A DNA stretch of 50,838 nt, taken from the NCBI GenBank assembly GCA_045541915.1, contig JAZQJZ010000025.1, positions 1-50,838 of the forward strand, written 5' to 3'. The notes below the pieces were generated by a model, which saw only the letters and a list, made by a program, of their open reading frames with translations, had not been told where the DNA came from and searched no databases. A program made the translations under genes and the position numbers. The DNA is from RGIG5579 sp045541915 (GTDB lineage Bacteria; Bacillota; Clostridia; Oscillospirales; SIG627). Numbering within the stretch: the first letter of the stretch is position 1; each line of letters starts with the position of its first letter. Positions 31,861 to 40,794 of the stretch are shown here, one piece after another.

Positions 31861-32934
31861 TTACTGTGCCGGCAGAATGGAAACATCCAATGTAGCATCC
31901 ACATCACTGCCCATCACAGTAATGGAAAATTCACCCGGTGCGGCAGTATCCAAAACCGGGATTTTAGCCACAAAAACACCGTTTTCTTCAGTCAAAACAA
32001 TCTCGCCGTGAGGAAAGCTTGCCATCACTGCTGGAGTAGGACTGGAGGAGTGGGCGACGGTAACAGTAAAGACTTCTCCCGGCTGGGCCTGATTTTGATC
32101 GACGGTGCACAAGGTAGGAACGTCATAGAACAGATCAAAGGTATAGGTCAGAGAGCCGTGATAATCAGTCTTTTCGTTTTCATACCAGTCACAGGAAACA
32201 GAAAGGGCAAGTTTGGTATCCCGGTCAAGGTGGAACATTTGCATTTCCTCGTAAACGCCGGAATAGAGCACTTCCCCTTCGCCACCGGTCAGAAGGACAC
32301 TGCAATAATCCGGCACCATGGAAAATGCAAGATTCAGTTTTTCCCCTTGGGGAAGAATGGCTCGGCTCTCTTTGCTTTGAGAAACCTTCTGCACCACCTT
32401 TTCTCCGTCTGCATTGACATAATGCCACTGACCTTCCGTTTTGGAGGAAGAAAATGACTCTTCCACACCGGAAACCGAAACTTCGGGGTATTCTGCAAAG
32501 GAGAGAGCATAATCCCCAAGAAGCTTATGGCCTTGAAGGCGACGGGCCATCTCTTTCGGAAACAGGAAAAGGCTGCCGGAGACATCGGTATAAACACAGT
32601 CATTTTCCGAATCGCTTAAATAAAACAGATAGGTAATATCTCGATTTAATTTGTGAAAGGTCACTTCCAGTTTTCGATATTCCGAAAGCTCCTTGGCACT
32701 TTTTTCAATGCTCGCACCGCTTTTTGCGGCCTGAAGAAAGAACTGGATTTCTTCCTTTTCTTCCACCTGAAGCGTTTGCTCCTGGTATTGCAGTGTGATA
32801 CCGGAAACCGTTCCTCGGGAAGGATCCGGGTGATAATTTTCCATCAAAATAAGGCTGGCAATCAGAAGCGGCACCACAATTAAAAGGGCAATCCCAAGCA
32901 CCAACAGGCCTTTTTTCTTTTTCTTCGGCTCCAT
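31861..32934 (-). CDS. membrane-anchored extracellular protein, unknown function
   Basis: A 357-aa protein with a basic N-terminus (MEPKKKKKG) followed by one membrane helix (LLVLGIALLIVVPLLIASLI) and no cleavage site, so the remaining 325 residues should face outside. The middle is beta-rich and acidic; the last 90 residues (VPTLCTVDQNQAQPGEVFTV to DVDATLDVSIL) look like an immunoglobulin-type fold. No enzyme motif is seen. The start follows AAAGAAAGGAATATC. It lies 25 bases after the S24 repressor stop, so both are probably in one transcript, which could make it an SOS- or stress-type product. I do not recognise the family. Confidence 0.7.
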   Translation of the reverse strand: MEPKKKKKGLLVLGIALLIVVPLLIASLILMENYHPDPSRGTVSGITLQYQEQTLQVEEKEEIQFFLQAAKSGASIEKSAKELSEYRKLEVTFHKLNRDITYLFYLSDSENDCVYTDVSGSLFLFPKEMARRLQGHKLLGDYALSFAEYPEVSVSGVEESFSSSKTEGQWHYVNADGEKVVQKVSQSKESRAILPQGEKLNLAFSMVPDYCSVLLTGGEGEVLYSGVYEEMQMFHLDRDTKLALSVSCDWYENEKTDYHGSLTYTFDLFYDVPTLCTVDQNQAQPGEVFTVTVAHSSSPTPAVMASFPHGEIVLTEENGVFVAKIPVLDTAAPGEFSITVMGSDVDATLDVSILPAQ

Positions 32935-32959
32935 ATGATATTCCTTTCTTTTTCACCTG

Positions 32960-33667
32960 TTACGCCAGAGTAACCTTGCCGACCAGCTTCAGCTCGTCGC
33001 TTTCCAAAATCGGGATGGGTGCATATTTTGGATTGAGAGAAGCAAGGCAAGCTTTGCCGTCGATCCGAGCAAGCTTTTTACAAAGACTCTCCCCGTTCAA
33101 AAGGAAAATTCCAATCTGTCCCACGGCAAGAGACTCCACCTTTTCCACATAAACAATGTCACCGTCCTGAAGAAGCGGCTCCATGCTATCCCCGGAAATG
33201 CGAATACCAAAGGAGGCATTGCCGGGGATCTGCCCCTCCAGGTACGATTCCTTTTCTGCTTCATCCGTCAAAATCGGCAACGGTTCACCGGCAGCGGCAG
33301 GGGCATCGTAAACAGGAAAATACCGAACACTCTCTTCCCTTTCCTCACGGCAGTGATCGGCCTCCCTTTCCAGAAGAGACAGTACTGTATTTTTTCCCCG
33401 GGAATCCAAAAGAGAGTACAATTCCAAAATCTGCTTTTCTTCAGCAGAGACCGTATCCTTTTCTCCCTCTTCATCGAAAACAAGCGCTTCCACAGAGGTT
33501 CCAAGGGCTTTGGCAATACGAAACACAGAAGTGAGCCGCGCAGTATCCGTTTCTCGTTTGAGCATACTATCCAGAGTGGTGTAAGGTATTCCGCTGGCTT
33601 TTGCCAGGGAAGCCTTTGTCATCCCATTCTCTTTTAACAGACGGGTGACCTTCTGACTGAATGACAT
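32960..33667 (-). CDS. XRE-type repressor with S24 (LexA/CI-like) self-cleavage domain
   Basis: A 235-aa repressor. Residues 1-65 are a Cro/CI helix-turn-helix (MTKASLAKASGIPYTTLDSM). Residues 110-235 are an S24 peptidase domain: cleavage-site region YDAPAAAGEPLP, catalytic Ser in SGDSMEPLLQDGDIV and Lys in ESLCKKLAR. Such proteins cut themselves when activated by RecA filaments or other stress. I chose the ATG at 33667, spaced correctly from GAGG, over the one at 33673. It is divergent from korDABC, and its own promoter overlaps a palindrome. Could be a host regulator or a domesticated phage repressor; no phage genes are adjacent. Confidence 0.9.
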   Translation of the reverse strand: MSFSQKVTRLLKENGMTKASLAKASGIPYTTLDSMLKRETDTARLTSVFRIAKALGTSVEALVFDEEGEKDTVSAEEKQILELYSLLDSRGKNTVLSLLEREADHCREEREESVRYFPVYDAPAAAGEPLPILTDEAEKESYLEGQIPGNASFGIRISGDSMEPLLQDGDIVYVEKVESLAVGQIGIFLLNGESLCKKLARIDGKACLASLNPKYAPIPILESDELKLVGKVTLA

Positions 33668-33699
33668 TCCCATGCCTCACTTTCTTTCATTGCCCATCT

Positions 33700-33741
33700 A
33701 TTATAACAGAATTCGTAATCGATGTAAAGAAGTTTACGAAT
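33700..33741 (-). promoter_or_regulatory. promoter of the S24 repressor with operator-like palindrome
   Basis: On the minus strand TTTACA (33728-33723), 17-base spacer, TATAAT (33705-33700). ATTCGTAA (33711-33718) and TTACGAAT (33734-33741) form an inverted repeat with a 15-base centre that spans the -35, a natural site for self-repression. Confidence 0.7.
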
Positions 33742-33828
33742 TTTCATAAATTTACCATATCTATAATAAATTGTTATGGTATCTATATTATTATCAAAAT
33801 ATATCTATGCTTTGTTCATGTTTTTGCC

Positions 33829-33857
33829 TTGAAAATAGGCAAAAAATGTGGTAAAAT
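33829..33857 (+). promoter_or_regulatory. promoter of korDABC-sucCD
   Basis: TTGAAA (33829-33834), 17-base spacer, TAAAAT (33852-33857). About 140 bases of leader follow before korD. Confidence 0.65.
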
Positions 33858-34003
33858 ACGATCTATGTTGATTAAAACCAAGAGCGTGGAGATGCATTCA
33901 ATTCTAATGGATTTTGGATGAAAACCGAGTTTTTTGGTTTTGATCGCTTCTTTTAATTTAAAGAAAGAAAGGCAGATTTTCATTTCTGCGAAAGGTGACC
34001 GAT

Positions 34004-34207
34004 ATGGCTGCAAAAGCAAAAAAACTGGTCCTCAATCAAGGCTGGTGCAAAGGCTGTGGCGTATGCGCAGCATTTTGTCCCAAGGGCGTTTTGGCCCTGA
34101 AGGGAAACAAAATTGAAATTGTCGAGCCGGACAAATGCATTTTGTGCGGAATGTGCGAGGTAAGATGCCCCGATTACGCCATCTGGCTTGAGGAGGTAGA
34201 ATCATGA
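34004..34207 (+). CDS. korD: 2-oxoacid:ferredoxin oxidoreductase, ferredoxin (delta) subunit
   Basis: A 67-aa protein with two 4Fe-4S motifs, CKGCGVCAAFCP and CILCGMCEVRCP, that passes electrons from the thiamine enzyme to soluble ferredoxin. The ATG at 34004 follows AAAGGTGACCGAT. Its stop overlaps the korA start by ATGA. With A, B and C it makes the four-subunit form of the enzyme. Confidence 0.9.
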   Translation: MAAKAKKLVLNQGWCKGCGVCAAFCPKGVLALKGNKIEIVEPDKCILCGMCEVRCPDYAIWLEEVES

Positions 34208-35334
34208 AAAAAGTTCAACTGATGCAAGGAAATGAAGCTTGCGTGGAAGGTGCTCTGGCAGCTGGATGCCGTTTCTACGCCGGTTATCCCATCACTCCCT
34301 CCACGGAAATTGCCGAGGGGTGTGCGGTGCGTATGCCTCAAGTAGGCGGACATTTTATTCAGATGGAAGATGAAATCGCTTCCTGCGCCGCTGCCATCGG
34401 TGCCAGTGCGGCAGGAGTAAAAGCTATGACAGCCACCTCCGGCCCCGGCTTTTCCTTGAAACAGGAAAATTTGGGGTACGCTTGCTTAACGGAAATTCCC
34501 TTTGTTCTGGTGGATGTTCAGCGCGCCGGCCCCTCTACCGGTCTTCCCACCTCTCCCTCCCAGGGTGATGTGATGCAGGCAAAATGGGGTACCCACGGCG
34601 ACCATCCCATCATTGCCCTCTCTCCCTCTACGGTAGAAGAGTGCTACACCCTTTGCATTGATGCATTCAATCTTTCTGAAAAATACCGTACTCCGGTGGT
34701 CTTTTTGATGGATGAGATCGTGGGCCATTTGCGTGAAAACGTAACCATCCCCGACGCAGATGAAATCACCATTGTGAACCGTGCCGTGCCCTCTTGTCCT
34801 GCCAAGGCGGATCCTGCTTATTCCTGCAAGGAAGGCAGTCTGGTTCCCGACATGGCTCCCTTCGGATACGGTCAAAGATACAATGTGACCGGTCTGATCC
34901 ACGCCAACGACGGCTTCCCCACCAATTCCACTGACATTGCCGATAGCCAGGTAAAGCGCCTGATTGCGAAAATCGACAACAATTTGGATGACATTCTTCG
35001 CTGGGAAGAAAAGGATGTGGAAGACGCTGATATTTGCTTTGTTTGCTACGGCGGTACTGCAAGAAGCGTTTACAGTGCAATGGATACGCTTCGGGCAGAA
35101 GGACTGAAGGTAGGACTGTTCCGTCCCATTACCATCTGGCCGTTCCCCGGAAAGAGACTGGAGGAGATCTCCAAGAAGGTCAAGAAGATCGTAGTGGCAG
35201 AGCACAACAACGGACAGCTTGTTCTGGAAGTGGAACGGGTTGTGAAAAACAACTGTAAGCTGGATTTCATTGGCAAGGTAAACGGAACCGTTATGACCCC
35301 CGACGAGATCTGCGCAAAAGCAAAGGAGGCGTAA
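34204..35334 (+). CDS. korA: 2-oxoglutarate:ferredoxin oxidoreductase alpha subunit
   Basis: A 376-aa subunit. GNEACVEGALAAGCRFYAGY and PITPSTEIAE are the usual start of the pyrimidine-binding domain; QMEDEIASCAAAIGAS and TATSGPGFSLK follow; the C-terminal transketolase-like domain contains VCYGGTARSV and FRPITIWPFPG. The gene order and the sucCD genes behind point to 2-oxoglutarate rather than branched-chain oxoacids, though KorA and VorB are hard to separate by eye. Oxygen-sensitive, cytoplasmic. Confidence 0.9.
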   Translation: MKKVQLMQGNEACVEGALAAGCRFYAGYPITPSTEIAEGCAVRMPQVGGHFIQMEDEIASCAAAIGASAAGVKAMTATSGPGFSLKQENLGYACLTEIPFVLVDVQRAGPSTGLPTSPSQGDVMQAKWGTHGDHPIIALSPSTVEECYTLCIDAFNLSEKYRTPVVFLMDEIVGHLRENVTIPDADEITIVNRAVPSCPAKADPAYSCKEGSLVPDMAPFGYGQRYNVTGLIHANDGFPTNSTDIADSQVKRLIAKIDNNLDDILRWEEKDVEDADICFVCYGGTARSVYSAMDTLRAEGLKVGLFRPITIWPFPGKRLEEISKKVKKIVVAEHNNGQLVLEVERVVKNNCKLDFIGKVNGTVMTPDEICAKAKEA

Positions 35335-35336
35335 AT

Positions 35337-36155
35337 ATGGCATCCAAGCTGATCAAAGAATATTTTCGTGAGGATCACCTGCCCCACATCTGGTGTCCCG
35401 GCTGCGGACACGGCATTCTCATGAGAGATGTGGCACAGGCTGTAAAGAATTTAGGTCTGGATAAAGACAAGGTGGTTTTGGTTTCCGGCATCGGTTGCTC
35501 CTCCAGAGCTGCCGGCTATATGGATTTTAACACCATGCATACCACCCACGGCAGAGCCCTGGCCTTTGCTACGGGTATTAAAATGGCGCGTCCCGAATTG
35601 GAGGTCATCTGCATTATGGGCGACGGCGACGCCAGCGCCATCGGCGGCAACCATCTGATCCACGCCGCCCGGAGAAACATTGGAATTACCGCCATTGTAT
35701 TCAACAATGATATTTACGGTATGACCGGCGGTCAGTACTCCCCCACCACTCCTTACGGGGAAAAGGGTACCACCGCTCCTTACGGCAACATTGACCGCCC
35801 CTTTGACATTCCCAAGGTTGCAGAGGCTGCCGGTGCCACCTATACGGCAAGAGGCACCGCTTACGATGCTGTTCGCACCACAAAGCTCATTGAGGAGGGC
35901 ATCCGTCACAAGGGCTTTTCCGTTATCGAATGTGCTTCCATCTGCCCCACCTATTATGGCAGAAAGAACAAAAAAGGCAGTGCTGTGGATATGTTCCGTT
36001 GGCAGAAGGAAAACAGTGTTACCGTTGAAAAAGCAAAGACTATGACCCCGGAAGAGCTGGAAGGAAAACTGGTCATCGGTGAATTGAGCCGCAGCGAATT
36101 TCCGGAATTGACCGAGCAGTATCAAAAGATCATCGATCGGTTTGACGAAAAATAA
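35337..36155 (+). CDS. korB: 2-oxoglutarate:ferredoxin oxidoreductase beta subunit
   Basis: A 272-aa thiamine diphosphate-binding subunit. WCPGCGHGILM gives the typical beta-subunit start; GIGCSSRAAGYMDFN, HTTHGRALAFATGIK and the ThDP/Mg motif IMGDGDASAIGGNH (GDG-x-N-type) are clear, as is FNNDIYGMTGGQYSPTTP. The binding site AAAGGAGGCG lies within the end of korA, 2 bases separate the frames. Confidence 0.93.
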   Translation: MASKLIKEYFREDHLPHIWCPGCGHGILMRDVAQAVKNLGLDKDKVVLVSGIGCSSRAAGYMDFNTMHTTHGRALAFATGIKMARPELEVICIMGDGDASAIGGNHLIHAARRNIGITAIVFNNDIYGMTGGQYSPTTPYGEKGTTAPYGNIDRPFDIPKVAEAAGATYTARGTAYDAVRTTKLIEEGIRHKGFSVIECASICPTYYGRKNKKGSAVDMFRWQKENSVTVEKAKTMTPEELEGKLVIGELSRSEFPELTEQYQKIIDRFDEK

Positions 36156-36172
36156 GTCAGGAGGGCAAGAAT

Positions 36173-36700
36173 ATGAGTAAAATGGAAATCAGACTTGCCG
36201 GAACCGGCGGTCAAGGCTTGATCACAGGCACCATCATTCTGGCAGAAGCCGGAATTTTCGAAAACAAATTTGTCGCACAGTCTCAATCCTACGGACCGGA
36301 GGCAAGAGGCGGCATGTGCAAGGGCGAGGTCATCATTTCCGACGAAAAAATCGGCTTCACCAAGGTCACAAGACCCACTTTTGTAATGGCGCTTTCTCAG
36401 CAGTCCTTTAACCAGTACTGCAAGGGGCTGGACGAGGATTGCTTCGTTCTGGTGGACGAGACCATTGAAGTCCCCGAGGACTACGACCACAAGAATTTCT
36501 TGAAGCTTCCCATTCTGGCGACGGCAAGAGATAAGGTCGGCAAAATGCAGACGGTGAATATTGTTTCCGTTGGCGCCATCAACAAGATCCTCAACTTCTC
36601 ATCCTATGAAAACATCAAAAAGGCCGTTCTGATGCACGTACCCAAGGGAACGGAGGAATTGAATCTGAAAGCGCTGGAAGAAGGCGCAAAACTGGCATAA
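36173..36700 (+). CDS. korC: 2-oxoglutarate:ferredoxin oxidoreductase gamma subunit
   Basis: A 175-aa subunit starting with the family pattern IRLAGTGGQGLITGTIILAE and QSQSYGPEARGGMCKGEVI, a CoA-binding-type Rossmann region. The start follows CAGGAGGGCAAGAAT, 17 bases after korB. It completes a D-A-B-C operon. Confidence 0.92.
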   Translation: MSKMEIRLAGTGGQGLITGTIILAEAGIFENKFVAQSQSYGPEARGGMCKGEVIISDEKIGFTKVTRPTFVMALSQQSFNQYCKGLDEDCFVLVDETIEVPEDYDHKNFLKLPILATARDKVGKMQTVNIVSVGAINKILNFSSYENIKKAVLMHVPKGTEELNLKALEEGAKLA

Positions 36701-36717
36701 TAAACGGGAGATACCAA

Positions 36718-37881
36718 ATGAAAATTCATGAATATCAATCTTGCGAGCTGTTCGGCTGCTACGGCATTCCTTGTCCCAAGGGCGTGCTGGCACAAACCCC
36801 CGAGGAGGCGGTAAAAGCGGCAGAGGAGATCGGCTCTTTTCCGGTGGCTGTCAAGGCGCAGATCCACTCCGGCGGCAGAGGAAAAGCAGGCGGTGTTAAG
36901 GTTTGCAAGAATTTCGATGAGGTGAAGGAATTTGCTTCTCACATCATCGGCAAGACCCTTTACACCCATCAGACAGGACCGGAAGGAAAGTTAGTTCGGA
37001 AAATCTACGTAACGGAAGGCAGTCAAATCGAAAAGGAATACTATGTTTCTATGACGGTAGACGCTGCCACTGCTTCCATCGTTCTCATTGCTTCTGCAGA
37101 AGGCGGAACGGAGATCGAAGAGCTTTCCGCCCATCATCCGGAAAAGATCTTTCAGTTCCGGATTGACCCTACCATTGGCTATAAGGATTACAATGGCTGG
37201 GAAATGGCAGAAAAGCTTGGTTTTTCCGGCGATCAGGCAAAGGCCTTTATCAAAATCGTGAGAGGAATGTACCGCTTGTTTGTGGAAAAGGATTGCTCCC
37301 TTGTGGAGATCAACCCCTTGATCACCACAAAAGACGGCAGTGTGATGGCACTGGATGCCAAGGTAAACTTCGACGACAATGCTCTCTTCCGTCACAAGGA
37401 TATTTTGGAATTGAGAGACCTGGACGAAGAAGATCCGAAGGAAATTGAGGCTTCCAAATACGATTTGAACTATGTTTCTTTGGACGGCAGTGTTGGCTGC
37501 ATGGTCAACGGTGCCGGACTTGCTATGGCTACGATGGACATCATCAAGGAATTTGGCGGCACTCCTGCTAACTTCTTAGATGTAGGTGGCTCTGCTACCA
37601 CAGAGCGGGTAAAGGCAGCATTTGAAATTCTGCTTTCCGATCCCAACGTGAAAGCCATTTTGGTAAACATCTTTGGCGGCATTATGAAGTGTGATGTCAT
37701 TGCACAGGGGATTGTGGAGGCAGCCAAATCTATGGAAATTCGCGTTCCCATCGTGGTGCGCCTGGATGGCACCAATGCCCAGCTGGGAAGTGAGATCCTG
37801 GGCAATTCCGGTCTTTCTCTCATTCCCGCGGAAACCTTTGCCGAAGCTGCCAAAAAGGCAGTGGATCTGGCCAAGGCCTGA
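36718..37881 (+). CDS. sucC: succinyl-CoA synthetase (ADP-forming) beta subunit
   Basis: A 387-aa ATP-grasp subunit. MKIHEYQSCELFGCYGIP and KAQIHSGGRGKAGGVK are the family start; LVEINPL and NFDDNALFRH hold metal and nucleotide contacts; GLAMATMDIIKEFGGTPANF and VNIFGGIMKCD are the C-terminal CoA-ligase half. It turns succinyl-CoA, ADP and phosphate into succinate and ATP, using the korDABC product. Binding site GGGAGATACCAA, 17 bases after korC. Confidence 0.96.
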   Translation: MKIHEYQSCELFGCYGIPCPKGVLAQTPEEAVKAAEEIGSFPVAVKAQIHSGGRGKAGGVKVCKNFDEVKEFASHIIGKTLYTHQTGPEGKLVRKIYVTEGSQIEKEYYVSMTVDAATASIVLIASAEGGTEIEELSAHHPEKIFQFRIDPTIGYKDYNGWEMAEKLGFSGDQAKAFIKIVRGMYRLFVEKDCSLVEINPLITTKDGSVMALDAKVNFDDNALFRHKDILELRDLDEEDPKEIEASKYDLNYVSLDGSVGCMVNGAGLAMATMDIIKEFGGTPANFLDVGGSATTERVKAAFEILLSDPNVKAILVNIFGGIMKCDVIAQGIVEAAKSMEIRVPIVVRLDGTNAQLGSEILGNSGLSLIPAETFAEAAKKAVDLAKA

Positions 37882-37895
37882 AAGGAGGAGAGAAT

Positions 37896-38795
37896 ATGAT
37901 TCTGGTGAATGAAAATACAAAGGTGATCGTACAGGGAATCACCGGCTCTCAAGGTCGCTTTCATACTGAGCAGATGCTCGCTTACGGCACCAAGATCGTA
38001 GCCGGCACCACTCCCGGAAAGGGCGGCCAGGAGGTTCTGGGTATCCCGGTATTCAACACCGTAAAGGAAGCAAAGGAAAAAACCGGCGCCAACTGCTCGA
38101 TCATTTACATTCCTCCGGCTTTTGCCGCTGATGGAATCCTGGAAGCAGTGGATGCCGAGATAGATCTTGTGATCTGCATTACCGAGGGAATTCCTGTTTT
38201 AGATATGATGCGAGTCAAGAACTATATGAAGGGAAAAAAGACCCGACTGATCGGTCCTAACTGCCCCGGTGTGATCTCCCCCGGTGTATGCAAGGTTGGC
38301 ATTTTGCCCGGCTTCATTCATATACCCGGACACGTGGGCGTTATCAGCCGTTCCGGAACCTTAACGTATGAAGCAGTGCATCAGTTGAGCGCTCAAAACA
38401 TCGGTCAATCCACCGCAGTGGGCATCGGAGGCGATCCCATCCGTGGCAGTGGTTTTATTGATATTCTGGATCTGTTCAACCGTGATCCGGAAACCTACGC
38501 TGTAGTAATGATCGGTGAGATCGGCGGTCAAGGTGAAGAGGATGCGGCAGAATGGATCGCAAAGAATATGACCAAGCCCGTGGTTTCCTTCATCGGCGGA
38601 AAAACTGCTCCGAAGGGCAAGAGAATGGGCCATGCCGGCGCGATCATCAGCGGCGGAAAAGGCACTCAAAAGGGCAAGGTAGAGGCTTTGGAAAATGCCG
38701 GAGTTCTCATTTCCCCCACGCCCGATAAGATCGGCGACACCCTGGTGGAGGCCATCAAAAAAGCAGGTATTTACGAAAAGTGCCTGTGCAAGTAA
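37896..38795 (+). CDS. sucD: succinyl-CoA synthetase alpha subunit
   Basis: A 299-aa CoA-binding subunit. VIVQGITGSQGRFHTEQML starts the Rossmann domain; GPNCPGVISPG and GIGGDPIRGSGF follow; the phosphorylated His is in KRMGHAGAIISGGKGT. The binding site AAAGGAGGAGAGAAT is strong. Last gene before a bidirectional terminator. Confidence 0.96.
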   Translation: MILVNENTKVIVQGITGSQGRFHTEQMLAYGTKIVAGTTPGKGGQEVLGIPVFNTVKEAKEKTGANCSIIYIPPAFAADGILEAVDAEIDLVICITEGIPVLDMMRVKNYMKGKKTRLIGPNCPGVISPGVCKVGILPGFIHIPGHVGVISRSGTLTYEAVHQLSAQNIGQSTAVGIGGDPIRGSGFIDILDLFNRDPETYAVVMIGEIGGQGEEDAAEWIAKNMTKPVVSFIGGKTAPKGKRMGHAGAIISGGKGTQKGKVEALENAGVLISPTPDKIGDTLVEAIKKAGIYEKCLCK

Positions 38796-38837
38796 AAAGA
38801 AAAAAGTTCGTGCTTTGAGCACGAACTTTTCTTTTTT
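38796..38837. terminator. bidirectional terminator after sucD
   Basis: AAAAGTTCGTGCT pairs with AGCACGAACTTTT around TTG, with long A and T runs outside; it serves sucD and the converging glycosyltransferase gene. Confidence 0.92.
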
Positions 38838-39774
38838 ATTCTTTGTTGTTTTCAAATTCTTCCTTCACCAGATAAACCGGTCTTCCCTTGATCTCTGCAA
38901 ACATCTTGGCCAAATACTGACCGATGATTCCCAAGCAAAGAAGCTGAATTCCGGAAAGAAGGAGGATCAGAGATGCCAAGGTAGGAAAGCCGGCCACCGG
39001 ATCTCCAAACAGAATGGTTTTGATCACCACAAAAAGCATCATCAGAATGGAGATCAAAAACAGGATAAAACCTACAACAGAAGCCAGAATCAGGGGCTTA
39101 TCGGAAAAGGCCACAATCCCGTTGATTCCATAAGATGCAAGGCTCCAAAAATTCCACTTAGTCTTTCCGGAATGACGAGGTTCGACCTCATAGGGCATAA
39201 AATAGGTCTGAAATCCCACCCAGGAAAAAATACCCTTGGAAAATCGGCATTTTTCCGGCATTGCCAGGATCGCATTGACCATTTTTCGGCTGAGAAGGCG
39301 AAAATCACTGGCGGAACGGTAAAAGGGAATATCAGTAATCCTATTGATCAGCTTGTAAAAGCCATTTTTAAAAAAGCTCAGTGTCTTTCCTTCGTTGCGG
39401 ATCTTCTGATAAGCGGCAACACAGTCATACTCCGGATTCTTTCCTAAAATCTCCAGCATATCTCCAATGTACTTGGGATTTTGCTGCAGATCTGCATCCA
39501 GAATGGCCACATAATCCCCTTTGGCGTGTTCAAGACCTGCCAAAAGGCCGGCTTCCTTTCCAAAATTACGGGAAAAGCTGACTACGCGAATCTTATCTTC
39601 CGCTTGGTCGCACAGTCGCTTTAGTTCCTGGAGGGTGCCGTCCAAAGAGCCGTCATCCACAAAGACCATTTCTACATGAGACATAATGCCGGAAAGCTCT
39701 TCTTTTACCTTCTGATAAAGGGGAAAAATATTCTCTTTTTCATTGTAGCACGGAATCACAATGGATAATAGCAT
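38836..39774 (-). CDS. family 2 glycosyltransferase, DPM1/GtrB-like, membrane-bound
   Basis: A 312-aa enzyme. The GT-A domain has LLSIVIPCYNEKENI, VDDGSLDGT, FSRNFGKEAG and AILDADLQQNP (metal-binding Asp). Two membrane helices follow (VVGFILFLISILMMLFVVI; LASLILLLSGIQLLCLGII). This layout belongs to enzymes that load a sugar from a nucleotide donor onto undecaprenyl phosphate on the inner face of the membrane. I chose the ATG at 39774 because GGAAGGATG precedes it; the longer reading to 39798 has no binding site. The sugar is unknown. Confidence 0.9.
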   Translation of the reverse strand: MLLSIVIPCYNEKENIFPLYQKVKEELSGIMSHVEMVFVDDGSLDGTLQELKRLCDQAEDKIRVVSFSRNFGKEAGLLAGLEHAKGDYVAILDADLQQNPKYIGDMLEILGKNPEYDCVAAYQKIRNEGKTLSFFKNGFYKLINRITDIPFYRSASDFRLLSRKMVNAILAMPEKCRFSKGIFSWVGFQTYFMPYEVEPRHSGKTKWNFWSLASYGINGIVAFSDKPLILASVVGFILFLISILMMLFVVIKTILFGDPVAGFPTLASLILLLSGIQLLCLGIIGQYLAKMFAEIKGRPVYLVKEEFENNKE

Positions 39775-39855
39775 CTTCCGTTCATCCTTCCATTTCAAAA
39801 CAAATTTTATATCTTATTCTACCACAAAACAAAAATTTTCTGCAATAGAAGCCGA

Positions 39856-40785
39856 TTATCTTATTTCCGGCAAAATCAGACGAATCGCACCGGGAAGCAC
39901 CTCGATCAGGGGATTCTCACGCTCAAAGATCTCCCCGTCTGCCTGAAGACAAATAGGCTCTGGTGACAGAAGGCGCACTTTTTTGCATTTTCTGTAAACC
40001 ACAGATGGCATGGTCTGGAGATGGCGCCCGTTCTGATAATCACCCACGTATTTTAAAAATTCCAATCTGGAAATGGTGGGAACGGTACAAAGATCCATCA
40101 GGCCATCATTGATCTCCGCCAAGGGGGTTGCCTTAAAGCCACCACCATACCATTTTCCGTTGCCCAAAACGGCCAGGGTCACATTGCCCTCTCCCACTGT
40201 CATCTCTTCCCCATCCACTTCAAAACCAATGGGATTTTTCATAGAGGAAAGAAAGGAATAACCAAGAGCCAGCTTATAAGCGGCGCCGCCGGTGACAAGA
40301 GGAAGGCGCTTCACTTTATTCTGCCGTTTTGCCGTGATGGCATCCAGCCCCACAGAAATATTATTCAGGCTATAAAAATCACCGCAGCGCAAAACGTCAC
40401 AGATCACCTCGCTCCCGCGAACACACGCGGAAACATCCAAAAACTTCTCTTTCGGAATGTTATCAAAATAGCGGATAAAATCGTTTCCACTGCCAACGGG
40501 AATGGGACATACTGCCACATTTTCGCTGCCAACCACGCCGTTGACCACCTCATGAAGCGTTCCGTCGCCGCCGCAAGCATAAATACGGGTATATCCCGGA
40601 TTTTCTGCGCACGCTTTTTTTGCAAGGCGAGTGGCATCCCCCTTCTTCTCGGTCAGACAGATTTCATAGGTCTCTCCTTGCCGATCGGTATTGAGAATAA
40701 AAGCGCGACGGATCTTTTCGGTGGCAACCTCTACAGAATTGCGACTACCGGCCTTGGGATTGAGAATAAAATAGTGCTTGATCAT
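39856..40785 (-). CDS. diacylglycerol kinase-like lipid kinase (YegS/DagK family)
   Basis: A 309-aa enzyme with the catalytic signature YACGGDGTLHEVVNG, preceded by FILNPKAGSRN and followed by PIPVGSGNDFIRY; the C-terminal beta-sandwich contains QADGEIF. It would phosphorylate diacylglycerol released during lipoteichoic acid synthesis, or a similar lipid. The start follows AAAGGAGCCGT and lies 9 bases after the U32 gene, so the two are cotranscribed. Confidence 0.9.
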   Translation of the reverse strand: MIKHYFILNPKAGSRNSVEVATEKIRRAFILNTDRQGETYEICLTEKKGDATRLAKKACAENPGYTRIYACGGDGTLHEVVNGVVGSENVAVCPIPVGSGNDFIRYFDNIPKEKFLDVSACVRGSEVICDVLRCGDFYSLNNISVGLDAITAKRQNKVKRLPLVTGGAAYKLALGYSFLSSMKNPIGFEVDGEEMTVGEGNVTLAVLGNGKWYGGGFKATPLAEINDGLMDLCTVPTISRLEFLKYVGDYQNGRHLQTMPSVVYRKCKKVRLLSPEPICLQADGEIFERENPLIEVLPGAIRLILPEIR

Positions 40786-40794
40786 ACGGCTCCT

